A stretch of 64,000 bases of DNA from Pseudomonas fluorescens (GCA_902825215.1 LR782234.1:5022001-5086000), one strand, 5' to 3'; shown: positions 6,572 through 15,804, numbered from the stretch's first letter. A program made the numbers and translations. Notes: generated by a model not told the origin, from the letters alone.

Positions 6572-8149
6572 TCATTCCCACTCAATCGTCGCCGGCGGCT
6601 TGCTCGACACGTCGTAAGTGACGCGCGAGATGCCTTCGATTTCATTGATGATGCGGCCGGAGACGGTTTCCAGCAGTTCGTAAGGCAGGTGTGCCCAACG
6701 CGCGGTCATGAAGTCGATGGTTTCTACAGCACGCAGGGCCACGACCCAGGCGTAACGACGGCCGTCGCCGACCACGCCGACCGATTTGACTGGCTGGAAC
6801 ACCACGAACGCCTGGCTGACCTTGTGGTACCAGTCGGCCTTGCGCAGTTCTTCGATGAAGATGTGGTCGGCACGACGCAGCAGGTCGGCGTATTCCTTCT
6901 TCACTTCGCCGAGGATGCGCACGCCCAGGCCCGGGCCCGGGAACGGGTGGCGGTAGACCATGTCGTACGGCAGACCGAGTTCCAGGCCCAGACGACGGAC
7001 TTCATCCTTGAACAGTTCGCGCAGGGGCTCGACCAGTTTCAGGTTCATCTCTTCCGGCAGGCCGCCCACGTTGTGGTGCGACTTGATGACGTGGGCCTTG
7101 CCGCTTTTCGCGCCAGCCGACTCGATCACGTCCGGGTAAATGGTGCCCTGAGCGAGGTACTTGATGTTTTCCAGCTTGTTGGACTGGGCATCGAACACAT
7201 CGATGAAGGTGCGGCCGATGATCTTGCGCTTCTTCTCCGGGTCGGCTTCGCCGGCGAGGTTGTTGAGGAACTGCTCTTCGGCGTTGGCGCGGATTACCTT
7301 GACGCCCATGTTCTCGGCGAACATGGCCATTACTTGCTCGCCTTCGTGCAGACGCAGCAGACCGTTGTCGACGAACACGCAGGTCAGTTGATCACCGATG
7401 GCTTTGTGCAGCAGCGCGGCAACGACCGAGGAGTCAACGCCGCCGGACAGGCCCAGCAGGACGTTGTCGGTGCCGACCTGGGCGCGGATGTTGGCGATCG
7501 CGTCTTCAGCGATTTTCGATGGCGTCCACAGGGCTTCGCAGCCGCAGATGTCGAGCACGAAACGCGAGAGGATGCGGCCGCCCTGCTTGGTGTGGGTTAC
7601 TTCCGGGTGGAATTGCACGCCGTAGTAAGCGCGATCGTCGTTGAACATACCGGCGATCGGGCAACTCGGGGTGCTGGCGAGGATGTGGAAGTCTTCCGGC
7701 ATCTTCGTGACTTTGTCACCGTGACTCATCCACACGTCGAGGCCGAACAGGCCATCGGCGTCGATGTGGTCTTCGATGCCGTCGAGCAGGCGGCTCTTGC
7801 CGACCACGTCAACGCGGGCGTAGCCGAACTCACGCAGCTCGGAACCTTCAACCTTGCCGCCCAGTTGCTCGGCCATGGTCTGCATGCCGTAGCAGATACC
7901 GAACACCGGCACGCCCAGATCGAACACGGCCTGCGGGCAGCGCGGGCTGTTGGCTTCGTGCACGGACTCGGGGCCGCCGGCGAGGATGACGCCTTTAGGG
8001 GCGAATTCGCGGATCGCATCTTCGTCCATGTCGAACGGGTGCAGTTCGCAGTACACGCCGATCTCGCGCACGCGGCGGGCAATCAGCTGGGTGTATTGCG
8101 AACCGAAGTCGAGGATCAGGATGCGGTGAGCGTGAATGTCGAGGGCCAT
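6572..8149 (-). CDS. guaA: GMP synthase (glutamine-hydrolysing)
   Basis: Converts XMP to GMP using ATP and glutamine, the last step of guanine nucleotide synthesis in the cytoplasm. The 525-residue protein has the full layout: an N-terminal class I glutamine amidotransferase with Cys86 in GICYGMQ and His181/Glu183 in QFHPEV, then the ATP-pyrophosphatase P-loop SGGVDSS at 235-241, and the C-terminal dimerisation domain ending PPATIEWE. It follows guaB by 80 bp on the same strand, forming the usual guaBA operon. Its 3' end is a known target for integrases of genomic islands; the decayed integrase at 6262 fits that, and the gene itself is intact. Confidence 0.98.
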   Translation of the reverse strand: MALDIHAHRILILDFGSQYTQLIARRVREIGVYCELHPFDMDEDAIREFAPKGVILAGGPESVHEANSPRCPQAVFDLGVPVFGICYGMQTMAEQLGGKVEGSELREFGYARVDVVGKSRLLDGIEDHIDADGLFGLDVWMSHGDKVTKMPEDFHILASTPSCPIAGMFNDDRAYYGVQFHPEVTHTKQGGRILSRFVLDICGCEALWTPSKIAEDAIANIRAQVGTDNVLLGLSGGVDSSVVAALLHKAIGDQLTCVFVDNGLLRLHEGEQVMAMFAENMGVKVIRANAEEQFLNNLAGEADPEKKRKIIGRTFIDVFDAQSNKLENIKYLAQGTIYPDVIESAGAKSGKAHVIKSHHNVGGLPEEMNLKLVEPLRELFKDEVRRLGLELGLPYDMVYRHPFPGPGLGVRILGEVKKEYADLLRRADHIFIEELRKADWYHKVSQAFVVFQPVKSVGVVGDGRRYAWVVALRAVETIDFMTARWAHLPYELLETVSGRIINEIEGISRVTYDVSSKPPATIEWE

Positions 8150-8229
8150 GACTCATTCTCATGTAGTGAATCAGAAACAACTCGGGGCTGAATGAACAGC
8201 CCCGGTGATTGAACGTTTTGCTGAAAGCC

Positions 8230-9699
8230 TCAACCTACGCGGTAGTTTGGCGCTTCCTTGGTGATCTGCACGTCGTGAACGTGGGATTCGGCCATGCCGG
8301 CACCGGTGATCCGCACGAACTCAGGCTTGGTGCGCATTTCTTCGATGTTGGCGCTGCCGGTGTAACCCATCGAGGAACGCAGACCGCCCATCAACTGGTG
8401 AATGATCGCGCTCAGGGTGCCTTTGTACGGCACGCGGCCTTCAATGCCTTCCGGTACCAGCTTCTCGGCGCCGGCCGAGGAATCCTGGAAGTAGCGATCG
8501 GAAGAACCCTGGGCCTGGGACATGGCGCCCAGCGAACCCATGCCGCGATAAGCCTTGTACGAACGGCCCTGGAACAGCTCGATCTCGCCCGGGGCTTCTT
8601 CAGTACCGGCGAACATCGAACCCATCATCACGCAGGACGCACCGGCGACGATGGCCTTGGACAGGTCACCGGAGAAGCGGATACCGCCGTCGGCGATCAA
8701 CGGCACGCCGGTGCCTTCAAGGGCGGCGGCGACGTTGGCGATCGCGCTGATTTGCGGCACGCCGACACCGGCGACGATACGGGTGGTGCAGATCGAGCCA
8801 GGGCCGATACCGACCTTGACTGCGTCGGCGCCCGCTTCGGCCAGCGCCTTGGCGGCGGCGCCGGTGGCGATGTTGCCGCCGATCACCTGCACTTCAGGGA
8901 AATTCTCTTTGACCCAGCGCACGCGATCGATCACGCCTTTGGAGTGACCGTGCGCGGTGTCGACCACCACCACGTCCACGCCGGCGTTGACCAATGCGGT
9001 CACGCGATCACCGGTGTCTTTACCGGTGCCGACCGCAGCGCCAACGCGCAGACGACCTTGGTCATCCTTGCTGGCCAGCGGGTAGGCTTTGGCTTTTTCG
9101 ATGTCGTTGACGGTCATCATGCCTTTGAGGGCGAATTTGTCGTCGACGATCAGCACGCGCTCGATGCGGTGCTTGTGCAGCAGCTCACGGACGTCGTTCT
9201 TGTCGGCGCCTTCCTTGACCGTGACCAGACGCTCTTTAGGCGTCATCACTTCGCGGACAGTGGCTTCCAGACGGTTTTCGAAACGTACGTCACGGGAAGT
9301 GACGATGCCGACCAGGTCGCCATCGTGCAGTACCGGAACGCCGGAAATGTTGTGCAGACGGGTCAGTTCGAACAGATCACGCACCGTGGCATCGGCCTCG
9401 ATGGTGATGGGATCCTTGACCACACCGGCTTCGAACTTCTTGACCTTGCGCACTTCGGCAGCTTGCTGCTCGATGGTCATGTTCTTGTGGATAATGCCGA
9501 TGCCACCTTCCTGAGCCATGGCGATTGCCAGACGGGCTTCAGTAACGGTGTCCATGGCGGCAGAAACCAGAGGAATATTCAGTTCGATGCCACGGGTAAG
9601 ACGGGTCTTGAGACTGACTTCGTTGGGAAGTACCTCGGAATAACCGGGCACTAGGAGAATGTCGTCGAATGTCAGAGCTTCTTGGCTGATACGCAGCAT
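8230..9699 (-). CDS. guaB: IMP dehydrogenase
   Basis: Oxidises IMP to XMP with NAD+, the rate-limiting step towards GMP. The 489-residue protein is full length. A (beta/alpha)8 barrel is interrupted by two CBS domains (about residues 92-203), which bind ATP/GTP-type effectors. The catalytic Cys304 is in GPGSICTTR, and the phosphate-binding IADGGI and flap segments follow. The start at 9699 (MLRISQEAL) is chosen over an upstream ATG at 9750 because it matches the family N-terminus, has GGGAG at a good distance, and because the sigma70 promoter at 9736-9764 overlaps the longer form. Confidence 0.98.
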   Translation of the reverse strand: MLRISQEALTFDDILLVPGYSEVLPNEVSLKTRLTRGIELNIPLVSAAMDTVTEARLAIAMAQEGGIGIIHKNMTIEQQAAEVRKVKKFEAGVVKDPITIEADATVRDLFELTRLHNISGVPVLHDGDLVGIVTSRDVRFENRLEATVREVMTPKERLVTVKEGADKNDVRELLHKHRIERVLIVDDKFALKGMMTVNDIEKAKAYPLASKDDQGRLRVGAAVGTGKDTGDRVTALVNAGVDVVVVDTAHGHSKGVIDRVRWVKENFPEVQVIGGNIATGAAAKALAEAGADAVKVGIGPGSICTTRIVAGVGVPQISAIANVAAALEGTGVPLIADGGIRFSGDLSKAIVAGASCVMMGSMFAGTEEAPGEIELFQGRSYKAYRGMGSLGAMSQAQGSSDRYFQDSSAGAEKLVPEGIEGRVPYKGTLSAIIHQLMGGLRSSMGYTGSANIEEMRTKPEFVRITGAGMAESHVHDVQITKEAPNYRVG

Positions 9700-9735
9700 C
9701 GCGGGGGCTCCCGAGCGGGAAAATGGAAGCGCGCC

Positions 9736-9764
9736 ATTATAGTCAGACACCCCCTGCTGTTCAA
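9736..9764 (-). promoter_or_regulatory. guaB sigma70 promoter
   Basis: Minus-strand TTGAAC (9759-9764), a 17-bp spacer and a perfect TATAAT (9736-9741). The start site would fall about 30 bp ahead of the guaB ATG. Confidence 0.8.
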
Positions 9765-9804
9765 TGTAAAACTCAGCCTAATTGATAGATGGAAAACCCC
9801 GGCC

Positions 9805-10353
9805 CTACAGCTCTACCTTGACCCAAGAGACAGGTTGATCGAGCCAGTCGGCGAACTCGTCGATGAAGCTCTGCTTGAACCCGGCCTCCAGCCAGTTATT
9901 GAAGATGAAGCCAAGGTTGGAAAACGCGCATTCCTGCAAAAACAGGAACCCGTTAATGTCGTCTTCATGCCCGCATTCCGGGCAGGTGAAATTGTCGGTG
10001 CGGCCGGGAAACCAGTCTTCGAGACTTTCGAACAGCGCTTCGCCGACTTCACGGCGGCATTCGGCACAGCCGGCTTCTTCGAGGAAGCCCTTGGCCGGGG
10101 TATAGATGCAACGCTTGGTGACGATTTCCAGACCATTGATTGGCTCACCGAACGGCAGCGCCTCGGGGTGCAGCACCACCGCGCGGGCGCCGTCGGCGAT
10201 GGCGTGGGCCATGCGGTTGCCGGTGCGCCCGCAGGTGGTCAGTTGTTCTTCGACGATGTTTTTGCGCACCAGCCAACGCACGATCGCCCGCGCCCGGGGT
10301 TCGTGCACCGGCAGGGTGGAGATTTTCGGGACGATGATGCTTTGCGTGTTCAT
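9805..10353 (-). CDS. Conserved Pseudomonas protein with zinc-ribbon Cys pairs
   Basis: A 182-residue protein starting MNTQSIIVPK at 10353; the longer upstream frame reads through non-conserved sequence. It holds two Cys pairs, CAEC (in GCAECRREVG) and CPEC (in CPECGHEDDI), which look like a zinc ribbon. The N-terminal part has RARAIVRWLVRKNIV, suggestive of a nucleic-acid or protein interaction helix. No ATPase motif is present, so the transporter-ATPase name sometimes given to relatives is not supported. It ends some 40 bp before the guaB promoter on the same strand. Function unknown. Confidence 0.75.
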   Translation of the reverse strand: MNTQSIIVPKISTLPVHEPRARAIVRWLVRKNIVEEQLTTCGRTGNRMAHAIADGARAVVLHPEALPFGEPINGLEIVTKRCIYTPAKGFLEEAGCAECRREVGEALFESLEDWFPGRTDNFTCPECGHEDDINGFLFLQECAFSNLGFIFNNWLEAGFKQSFIDEFADWLDQPVSWVKVEL

Positions 10354-10448
10354 GGTCGAGCCTGCTGAAAATACCGGGACACCCTCTGTAGGAGGCGAAG
10401 GCCTACAAAGGAAATGCGGCCGGCAGCTTAATCCCTGACAAAATCCGG

Positions 10449-11216
10449 TCAAGTGCTGAAATAGCGCACGATCAACGCGATGCCGCTGGCCAGCACCAGC
10501 CACGTCACCAGCCGCACAAACGCCTCGCGCGACAACTTCATGCTCAGCCGCCGGCCGATCCACAAGCCCAGCGCCATCGCCGGCAACAGGCACAGCGCCA
10601 ATATCAACAAGGGTAGCTCGGCATACACCCCGGCGATGACGAAAAGACTCAGACGCACCACGGTGCTGCAACTGATCAGCGCACTCTGTGTGGCCCGCGC
10701 GGCTTCCTTGGATAAGCGGCTGTTGAGATAGATCGCGTAGAGAAACCCGCCACTGCCAAACAACGCACCGAACAATCCACCCACCGTGCCCATCGGCACG
10801 GCCCATGCCGCCGACAACTGCGCCGGCCGCGCTTTTACCCACAGGCTATAGACCGCATAGGCGCTGATAAACAGGCCCATCAATAACAGCAGCACATCGG
10901 ACTTGAGGTTGAGCAGAAAGATCACCCCCAGCGTGCAGCCGATCGCCATACACGGCAGCAGCCGCAACAACTCGGGCCTGGCCACGTCGCGCCGCGACGG
11001 CAGCAGATTGCCGAACGCCGCGACGAAATCCAGCAGCACCAGCAGCGGCACGATTTTCGACAGCGGTATGAACACGATCAGAATCGGCCCCGCGACCAGC
11101 GCCGTGCCGAACCCGGCGATGCCGAAGACGATGTAGGCCAACGTGATGCCCAGCCCGATCGCCGCCCAACCGCTCGCGCCCCAAGACCACGTCCCTAACA
11201 GCTCCATTACGTCCAT
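10449..11216 (-). CDS. TauE/SafE (TSUP) family membrane transporter
   Basis: A 255-residue inner-membrane protein with about eight hydrophobic segments and the TSUP repeat pattern: AYIVFGIAGFGTALVAGPIL near the N-terminus and the related GTVGGLFGALFGSGGFLYAIYL in the second half. Family members export or import sulfite, sulfoacetate and related organo-sulfur anions; the substrate here cannot be read from sequence. An alternative start is Met4. It is divergent from xseA, with a REPIN between them. Confidence 0.82.
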   Translation of the reverse strand: MDVMELLGTWSWGASGWAAIGLGITLAYIVFGIAGFGTALVAGPILIVFIPLSKIVPLLVLLDFVAAFGNLLPSRRDVARPELLRLLPCMAIGCTLGVIFLLNLKSDVLLLLMGLFISAYAVYSLWVKARPAQLSAAWAVPMGTVGGLFGALFGSGGFLYAIYLNSRLSKEAARATQSALISCSTVVRLSLFVIAGVYAELPLLILALCLLPAMALGLWIGRRLSMKLSREAFVRLVTWLVLASGIALIVRYFST

Positions 11217-11287
11217 CGGTCCGCATCCTTTATAAGACTGCGGTGACTGTAGTCAGTACCGAGGAGCACCACCAGATATCAAATGAA

Positions 11288-11387
11288 CCCCATGTGGGAG
11301 CGAGCCTGCTCGCGAAAGCGATATTTCATCCACAGCAGTTGTTGGCTGACCCAACGCCTTCGCGAGCAGGCTCGCTCCCACATGGGG
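11288..11387. repeat. REPIN (two inverted REP units)
   Basis: GTGGGAGCGAGCCTGCTCGC and its inverse about 60 bp apart, with matching CCCATG/CATGGG outer flanks. It lies directly upstream of xseA. Confidence 0.92.
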
Positions 11388-11440
11388 ATTTATTGTCGTG
11401 TCGTGGTGATTGGCGGGCAAATGCCTTTAAACTGCGCCCC

Positions 11441-12820
11441 ATGATTAAAGATCCCTTTGCAAGACTTGGCCTGGACCGTGAAGTCCTGACCGTCAGCCAG
11501 CTCAACGGCCGCGCGCGGGTGTTGCTCGAAGACGTGTTCAGCAACATCTGGGTCGAAGGCGAAATCTCCAACCTCGCCCGCCCGGCGTCCGGCCACGTCT
11601 ATTTCACCCTCAAGGACAGCGGCGCCCAGGTGCGTTGCGCGTTGTTCCGGCAGAACGCCGCCCGCGTGCGTCAGGCGTTGAAGGACGGCCTGGCGGTGAA
11701 AGTGCGTGGCAAGGTCTCGCTGTTCGAAGGCCGTGGCGACTATCAGCTGATTCTCGACACCGTGGAGCCGGCCGGTGACGGCGCGCTGCGCCTGGCCTTC
11801 GATGCGCTGAAGGAAAAACTCAGCGCCGAAGGTCTGTTCAGCGCCGAGCGCAAAGTGCCGCTGCCGGCGCATCCGCAGCGCATCGGCATCATCAGTTCGC
11901 CGACCGGCGCGGTGATCCGCGACATCATCAGTGTGTTCCGCCGCCGCGCGCCGCAAATCCAGTTGACCTTGATTCCCACCGCCGTGCAGGGCCGCGAAGC
12001 CACCGCGCAAATTGTCCGCGCATTGAAAATGGCCGACGCCCGCGGTTTCGATGCGCTGATCCTTGCCCGTGGCGGCGGCTCGCTGGAAGACCTCTGGTGC
12101 TTCAACGAAGAAGCCGTGGCGCGTGCCGTCGATGCCTGCGTGACGCCGATCGTCAGCGCAGTCGGCCATGAAACCGACGTATCGATCAGCGACTTTGTCG
12201 CCGACGTGCGCGCGCCAACGCCATCCGCCGCGGCCGAACTGCTTGCGCCGGATTCGAGCCATCTGATCCGTCAGGTCGAAAGCCTGCATCGCCGTCTGGT
12301 GATGCGCATGCGTGATCGCTTGATGCGCGATCGCCTGCGCCTGGAAGGCATGGCCCGGCGCTTGCGGCATCCCGGCGAGCGTTTGCGCCAGCAGGCGCAG
12401 CGTCTGGATGATCTGGACATGCGCATGCGCCGGGCATTCGAGCGCCATCTCAATACTCGCCGTGAACGCCTGATCCGTCTGGAAACCCGCCTCGCCGGAC
12501 AACATCCGGGTCGCCAGTTGGCGATGCTGCGCCAACGCCTCGACAGCCTCGCCGAGCGCCTGCCCCGGGCCATGCGTGAAGGCCTGAAAAACCGTCGTCT
12601 GCAACTGCACAGCCAGATGCAGACGCTGCATGTGGTCAGCCCGCTAGCAACCCTCGGTCGTGGCTACAGCATTCTGCTCGACGAGCGCGGCCACGCGATC
12701 CGCGATGCCGCACAGACCCACACCGGCCAGCGCCTCAAAGCCAAACTGGGCGAAGGCGAACTGCAAGTGCGTGTCGAGGACAACCACCTGACGCCCGTCA
12801 CCCTCTCTCTACTGGACTGA
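11441..12820 (+). CDS. xseA: Exodeoxyribonuclease VII large subunit
   Basis: Catalytic subunit of the single-strand-specific exonuclease VII (with XseB), acting in mismatch repair and DNA clean-up. The start MIKDPFARLG at 11441 is chosen because the upstream extension runs through the REPIN. Residues 15-110 form the OB-fold that binds ssDNA (ISNLARPASGHVYFTLKD). The catalytic domain includes ARGGGSLEDLW and VGHETDVSISDFVADVRAPTPSAAAE. The Arg-rich coiled-coil follows and the C-terminal segment (LGRGYSIL) closes the 459-residue protein. It is 3 bp ahead of the M23 peptidase gene, so the two are co-transcribed. Confidence 0.97.
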   Translation: MIKDPFARLGLDREVLTVSQLNGRARVLLEDVFSNIWVEGEISNLARPASGHVYFTLKDSGAQVRCALFRQNAARVRQALKDGLAVKVRGKVSLFEGRGDYQLILDTVEPAGDGALRLAFDALKEKLSAEGLFSAERKVPLPAHPQRIGIISSPTGAVIRDIISVFRRRAPQIQLTLIPTAVQGREATAQIVRALKMADARGFDALILARGGGSLEDLWCFNEEAVARAVDACVTPIVSAVGHETDVSISDFVADVRAPTPSAAAELLAPDSSHLIRQVESLHRRLVMRMRDRLMRDRLRLEGMARRLRHPGERLRQQAQRLDDLDMRMRRAFERHLNTRRERLIRLETRLAGQHPGRQLAMLRQRLDSLAERLPRAMREGLKNRRLQLHSQMQTLHVVSPLATLGRGYSILLDERGHAIRDAAQTHTGQRLKAKLGEGELQVRVEDNHLTPVTLSLLD

Positions 12821-12823
12821 TCC

Positions 12824-13645
12824 ATGCCGCGCTTTCTCGCTCCGCTGCTGTTGCTGTGCCTGACCTTTAATGCCCACGCCGACAGTTACATCACTCGCCT
12901 GTTGAACAAACCGGTGCCGGGCGGCGTCGCGGTGGTGGATCTGGGCGCGGCAGCACAAGCGCCGAAAGCCACGTATCAGGGCAAACCGGTGCTGGTGGTG
13001 AAAGAACAGAACAACTGGCTGGCGATCGTCGGCGTACCGCTGACGGTCAAACCCGGTGCGCAGCAGATCAGCAGCGGCGGTCGGACTCTGCCCTTCACCG
13101 TGGGCAGCAAGAAATACCCGGAGCAGCGCATCACCCTGAAGAACAAGCAGCAGGTCAACCCGGACCAGTCGAACCTTAAACGCATCGAGGGTGAGCTGGC
13201 TGAGCAGATCAAGGCCTATCGCAGTTTCAGCCCGAACACGCCGAGCAACCTGCTGCTGGACAAACCGGTGAACGGGCCGCTGTCGAGCAAGTTCGGCGTG
13301 CGCCGCTTTTTCAACGGTGAAGAGCGCAACCCTCACGCCGGTCTCGATTTCGCCGTGCCGGCCGGTACGCCGATCAAGACCCCGGCGGCGGGCAAGGTGA
13401 TCCTTACCGGTAACTACTTCTTCAATGGCAACACGGTGTTTGTCGACCATGGGCAAGGCTTTATCAGCATGTTCTGCCATATGTCGAAGATTGATGTGAA
13501 GGTCGGCGACCAATTGGCGCGTGGCGCAGTGGTCGGCAAGGTTGGCGCAACCGGCCGGGCGACCGGACCGCACATGCACTGGAATGTCAGCCTGAATGAT
13601 GCGCGGGTAGATCCGGCGATTTTCATTGGTGCTTTCCAACCTTGA
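12824..13645 (+). CDS. Secreted M23 (LytM-type) peptidase
   Basis: A 273-residue protein with an N-terminal signal peptide (MPRFLAPLLLLCLTFNAHA) for export to the periplasm. The C-terminal LytM domain has the zinc ligands: the H-x(3)-D motif in HAGLDFAVPAGTP and HMHW near the C-terminus. Between them is VFVDHGQGFISMFCHMS with the catalytic-type His. The family cleaves peptidoglycan cross-bridges or acts as a divisome amidase activator; since the metal ligands are intact an active endopeptidase is likely. It starts 3 bp after xseA and ends before a REPIN. Confidence 0.9.
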   Translation: MPRFLAPLLLLCLTFNAHADSYITRLLNKPVPGGVAVVDLGAAAQAPKATYQGKPVLVVKEQNNWLAIVGVPLTVKPGAQQISSGGRTLPFTVGSKKYPEQRITLKNKQQVNPDQSNLKRIEGELAEQIKAYRSFSPNTPSNLLLDKPVNGPLSSKFGVRRFFNGEERNPHAGLDFAVPAGTPIKTPAAGKVILTGNYFFNGNTVFVDHGQGFISMFCHMSKIDVKVGDQLARGAVVGKVGATGRATGPHMHWNVSLNDARVDPAIFIGAFQP

Positions 13646-13663
13646 ATATGTGTTGAGGCGACC

Positions 13664-13752
13664 GGCCTCTTCGCGAGCAGGCTCGCTCCCACACTGGATC
13701 TTATTCACAACAAAGATCCCCTGTGGGAGCGAGCCTGCTCGCGAAGGCGGCC
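13664..13752. repeat. REPIN
   Basis: Inverted pair of REP units (TTCGCGAGCAGGCTCGCTCC and the reverse) flanked by GGCC. It forms the 3' boundary of the xseA/M23 transcript. Confidence 0.92.
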
Positions 13753-13941
13753 TATAAAACACCACCATACTCAATGAATTTTCAAAAATTCAATTGCGCC
13801 TCAATCTAGCCTCACGCAAACATCGAAAACTTCCTAGGCCTTAAGCGCAATAAATTCCTGCAAAACACGGCTTTCCGAGGATTCCTCTCAATTTTTTTCG
13901 ACTGCTTGCCATCCTCCCCCCTCGCGGTTAGGGTTGAGGGC
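13753..13941. promoter_or_regulatory. Upstream region of leuA leader
   Basis: AT-richer stretch after the REPIN that must hold the leuA promoter. TTTTTTTCGACTGC lies close to 13900. No consensus -35/-10 pair stands out enough to place the start site. Confidence 0.35.
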
Positions 13942-14019
13942 ATGAAAACCTCTCACACCCTCATTCAGCTTCGCCAGCACCGCAGCCTGTGCCTCGTCAG
14001 CGCACGACTGCCAGGCTGA
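13942..14019 (+). CDS. Candidate leucine-rich leader peptide of leuA
   Basis: A 25-residue ORF, MKTSHTLIQLRQHRS followed by LCLVSARLPG, with five Leu codons (CTC, CTT, CTG, CTC, CTG). It is preceded by TTGAGGG at ribosome-site distance and ends 89 bp before leuA. Its size, position and Leu content fit a translated leader that could couple leucyl-tRNA supply to leuA expression. I do not see an unambiguous attenuator hairpin with a T-run between it and leuA, so the mechanism is open. Confidence 0.55.
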   Translation: MKTSHTLIQLRQHRSLCLVSARLPG

Positions 14020-14108
14020 ATCGCTGCGCCTCGTCCTACGCTTTTCCAAGAACATTCGTTCAACCGGCAGGCCGCCTCTTTTCGGCCCAGACAACAAGGA
14101 ATTTCCCG

Positions 14109-15788
14109 ATGAGCATGCTCAAAGACCCGTCTTCGAAATACCGCGCGTTTCCCGTCATCAACCTGCCGGATCGTACCTGGCCGTCGAAGACCATCGACAC
14201 CGCGCCGATCTGGTGCAGCTCCGACCTGCGTGACGGCAACCAGTCGCTGATCGAACCGATGGACGCGGCGAAGAAGCTGCGCTTCTGGAAAACCCTGGTT
14301 CAAGTGGGCGTGAAGGAAATCGAAGCGTCGTTTCCGGCGGCTTCGCAAACCGACTTCGACTTCGTGCGCACCCTGATCGAAGAAGGCCACATCCCGGACG
14401 ACACCACCATTCAGGTGCTGACTCAGGGCCGTGAAGACCTGATCGAGCGCACCTTCGAATCCCTGCGCGGGGCGAAGAAAGCCATCGTTCACCTGTACAA
14501 CGCCACCTCGCCGTCGTTCCGCCGTATCGTGTTCAATCAGGACAAGGACGGCATCAAGGCCATCGCGGTCAACGCGGCCAAGCTGTTCGTCAAATACGCA
14601 GCGATGCAGCCGGACACCGAGTGGACCTTCGAATACTCCCCGGAAACCTTCAGCGCCACTGAGCTGGAGTTCGCCAAGGAAGTCTGTGACGCGGTGATCG
14701 AGGTGTGGAACCCGACGCCTGAGCACAAAATGATCCTCAACCTGCCAGCCACCGTTGAATGCGCGACGCCAAACGTCTACGCCGACCAGATCGAATGGTT
14801 CGGCCGCAACATCAACCGTCGTGACAGCGTGATCATCAGCCTGCACACCCACAACGACCGTGGCACCGGCGTCGCGGCCACCGAGCTGGGCCTGATGGCC
14901 GGCGCCGACCGCGTCGAAGGTTGCCTGTTCGGCAACGGCGAACGTACCGGCAACGTCGACCTCGTCACCGTTGCGTTGAACATGTACACCCAGGGCCTTG
15001 ATCCGCAACTGGATTTCTCCGACATTGATGGCGTGCGCAAAGTGGTTGAGGAGTGCAACCAGATTCAGGTTCACCCACGTCACCCGTACGTTGGCGACCT
15101 GGTCCACACGGCGTTCTCCGGCTCGCACCAGGATGCGATCCGCAAAGGCTTCTCCCAGCAGAAACCGGACGCTCTTTGGGAAGTCCCGTACTTGCCGATC
15201 GACCCGGCCGACATTGGTCGCAGCTACGAAGCGGTGATTCGCGTCAACAGCCAGTCGGGCAAGGGCGGTATCGCCTACCTGCTGGAGCAGGAATACGGCA
15301 TCAGCCTGCCGCGTCGCATGCAGATCGAGTTCAGCCAGGTGGTGCAGCGTGAAACCGACCGTCTCGGCCTGGAAATGACCGCCAAGCAGATTCACTCGCT
15401 GTTGATCAGCGAATACCTGCAAGCCAACACCCCGTACGCGCTGGTCAGCCATCGCCTGCAGGAAGAAAACGGCAACAGCGCCGTCGAAGTGGAAGTGGCG
15501 AGCAAGGGTCAGGGCGAAACCAACCTGCACTGGCGCGGCAAGGGCAACGGTGCGCTGGAAGCACTGGTCGCCGGCCTGCCGGTTCCGGTGGAAATCATGG
15601 ACTACAACGAACACGCGATTGGCGCCGGCACCAACGCCAAAGCGGCGGCCTACATCGAGCTGCGTGTGAACGGTGAGCGTGCGGTGCACGGCGTGGGTAT
15701 CGATGAAAACATCACCACTGCCAGCTTCAAGGCACTGTTCAGCGCACTGAACCGCTCGCTGAGCCAGCCAGAGGCGAAAGCAGCGTAA
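14109..15788 (+). CDS. leuA: 2-isopropylmalate synthase
   Basis: First committed step of leucine synthesis: condenses acetyl-CoA with 2-ketoisovalerate. The 559-residue protein starts MSMLKDPSSKY at 14109 with AAGGA ahead; the longer frame covers the leader region. Catalytic features of the DRE-TIM metallolyase fold are present: SSDLRDGNQSL near residue 40, the metal-binding HTHNDRGTG and the GNGERTGNVD loop. The C-terminal LeuA allosteric domain (leucine feedback) occupies about the last 130 residues. The 559-residue length corresponds to the long LeuA type found in pseudomonads and actinobacteria. Monocistronic, with a strong terminator 17 bp after the stop. Confidence 0.97.
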   Translation: MSMLKDPSSKYRAFPVINLPDRTWPSKTIDTAPIWCSSDLRDGNQSLIEPMDAAKKLRFWKTLVQVGVKEIEASFPAASQTDFDFVRTLIEEGHIPDDTTIQVLTQGREDLIERTFESLRGAKKAIVHLYNATSPSFRRIVFNQDKDGIKAIAVNAAKLFVKYAAMQPDTEWTFEYSPETFSATELEFAKEVCDAVIEVWNPTPEHKMILNLPATVECATPNVYADQIEWFGRNINRRDSVIISLHTHNDRGTGVAATELGLMAGADRVEGCLFGNGERTGNVDLVTVALNMYTQGLDPQLDFSDIDGVRKVVEECNQIQVHPRHPYVGDLVHTAFSGSHQDAIRKGFSQQKPDALWEVPYLPIDPADIGRSYEAVIRVNSQSGKGGIAYLLEQEYGISLPRRMQIEFSQVVQRETDRLGLEMTAKQIHSLLISEYLQANTPYALVSHRLQEENGNSAVEVEVASKGQGETNLHWRGKGNGALEALVAGLPVPVEIMDYNEHAIGAGTNAKAAAYIELRVNGERAVHGVGIDENITTASFKALFSALNRSLSQPEAKAA

Positions 15789-15804
15789 TAGGCTGCTGAA
15801 ATGC

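Noticed and set aside
6356..8191. 611-codon plus-strand ORF opposite guaA
   Set aside because: It lies in a frame antisense to a highly conserved gene; the translation is His/Asp/Val-rich with no domain, as expected from GC-rich codon bias.
8209..9654. 481-codon plus-strand ORF opposite guaB
   Set aside because: Same antisense artefact; composition is low-complexity and guaB is intact on the other strand.
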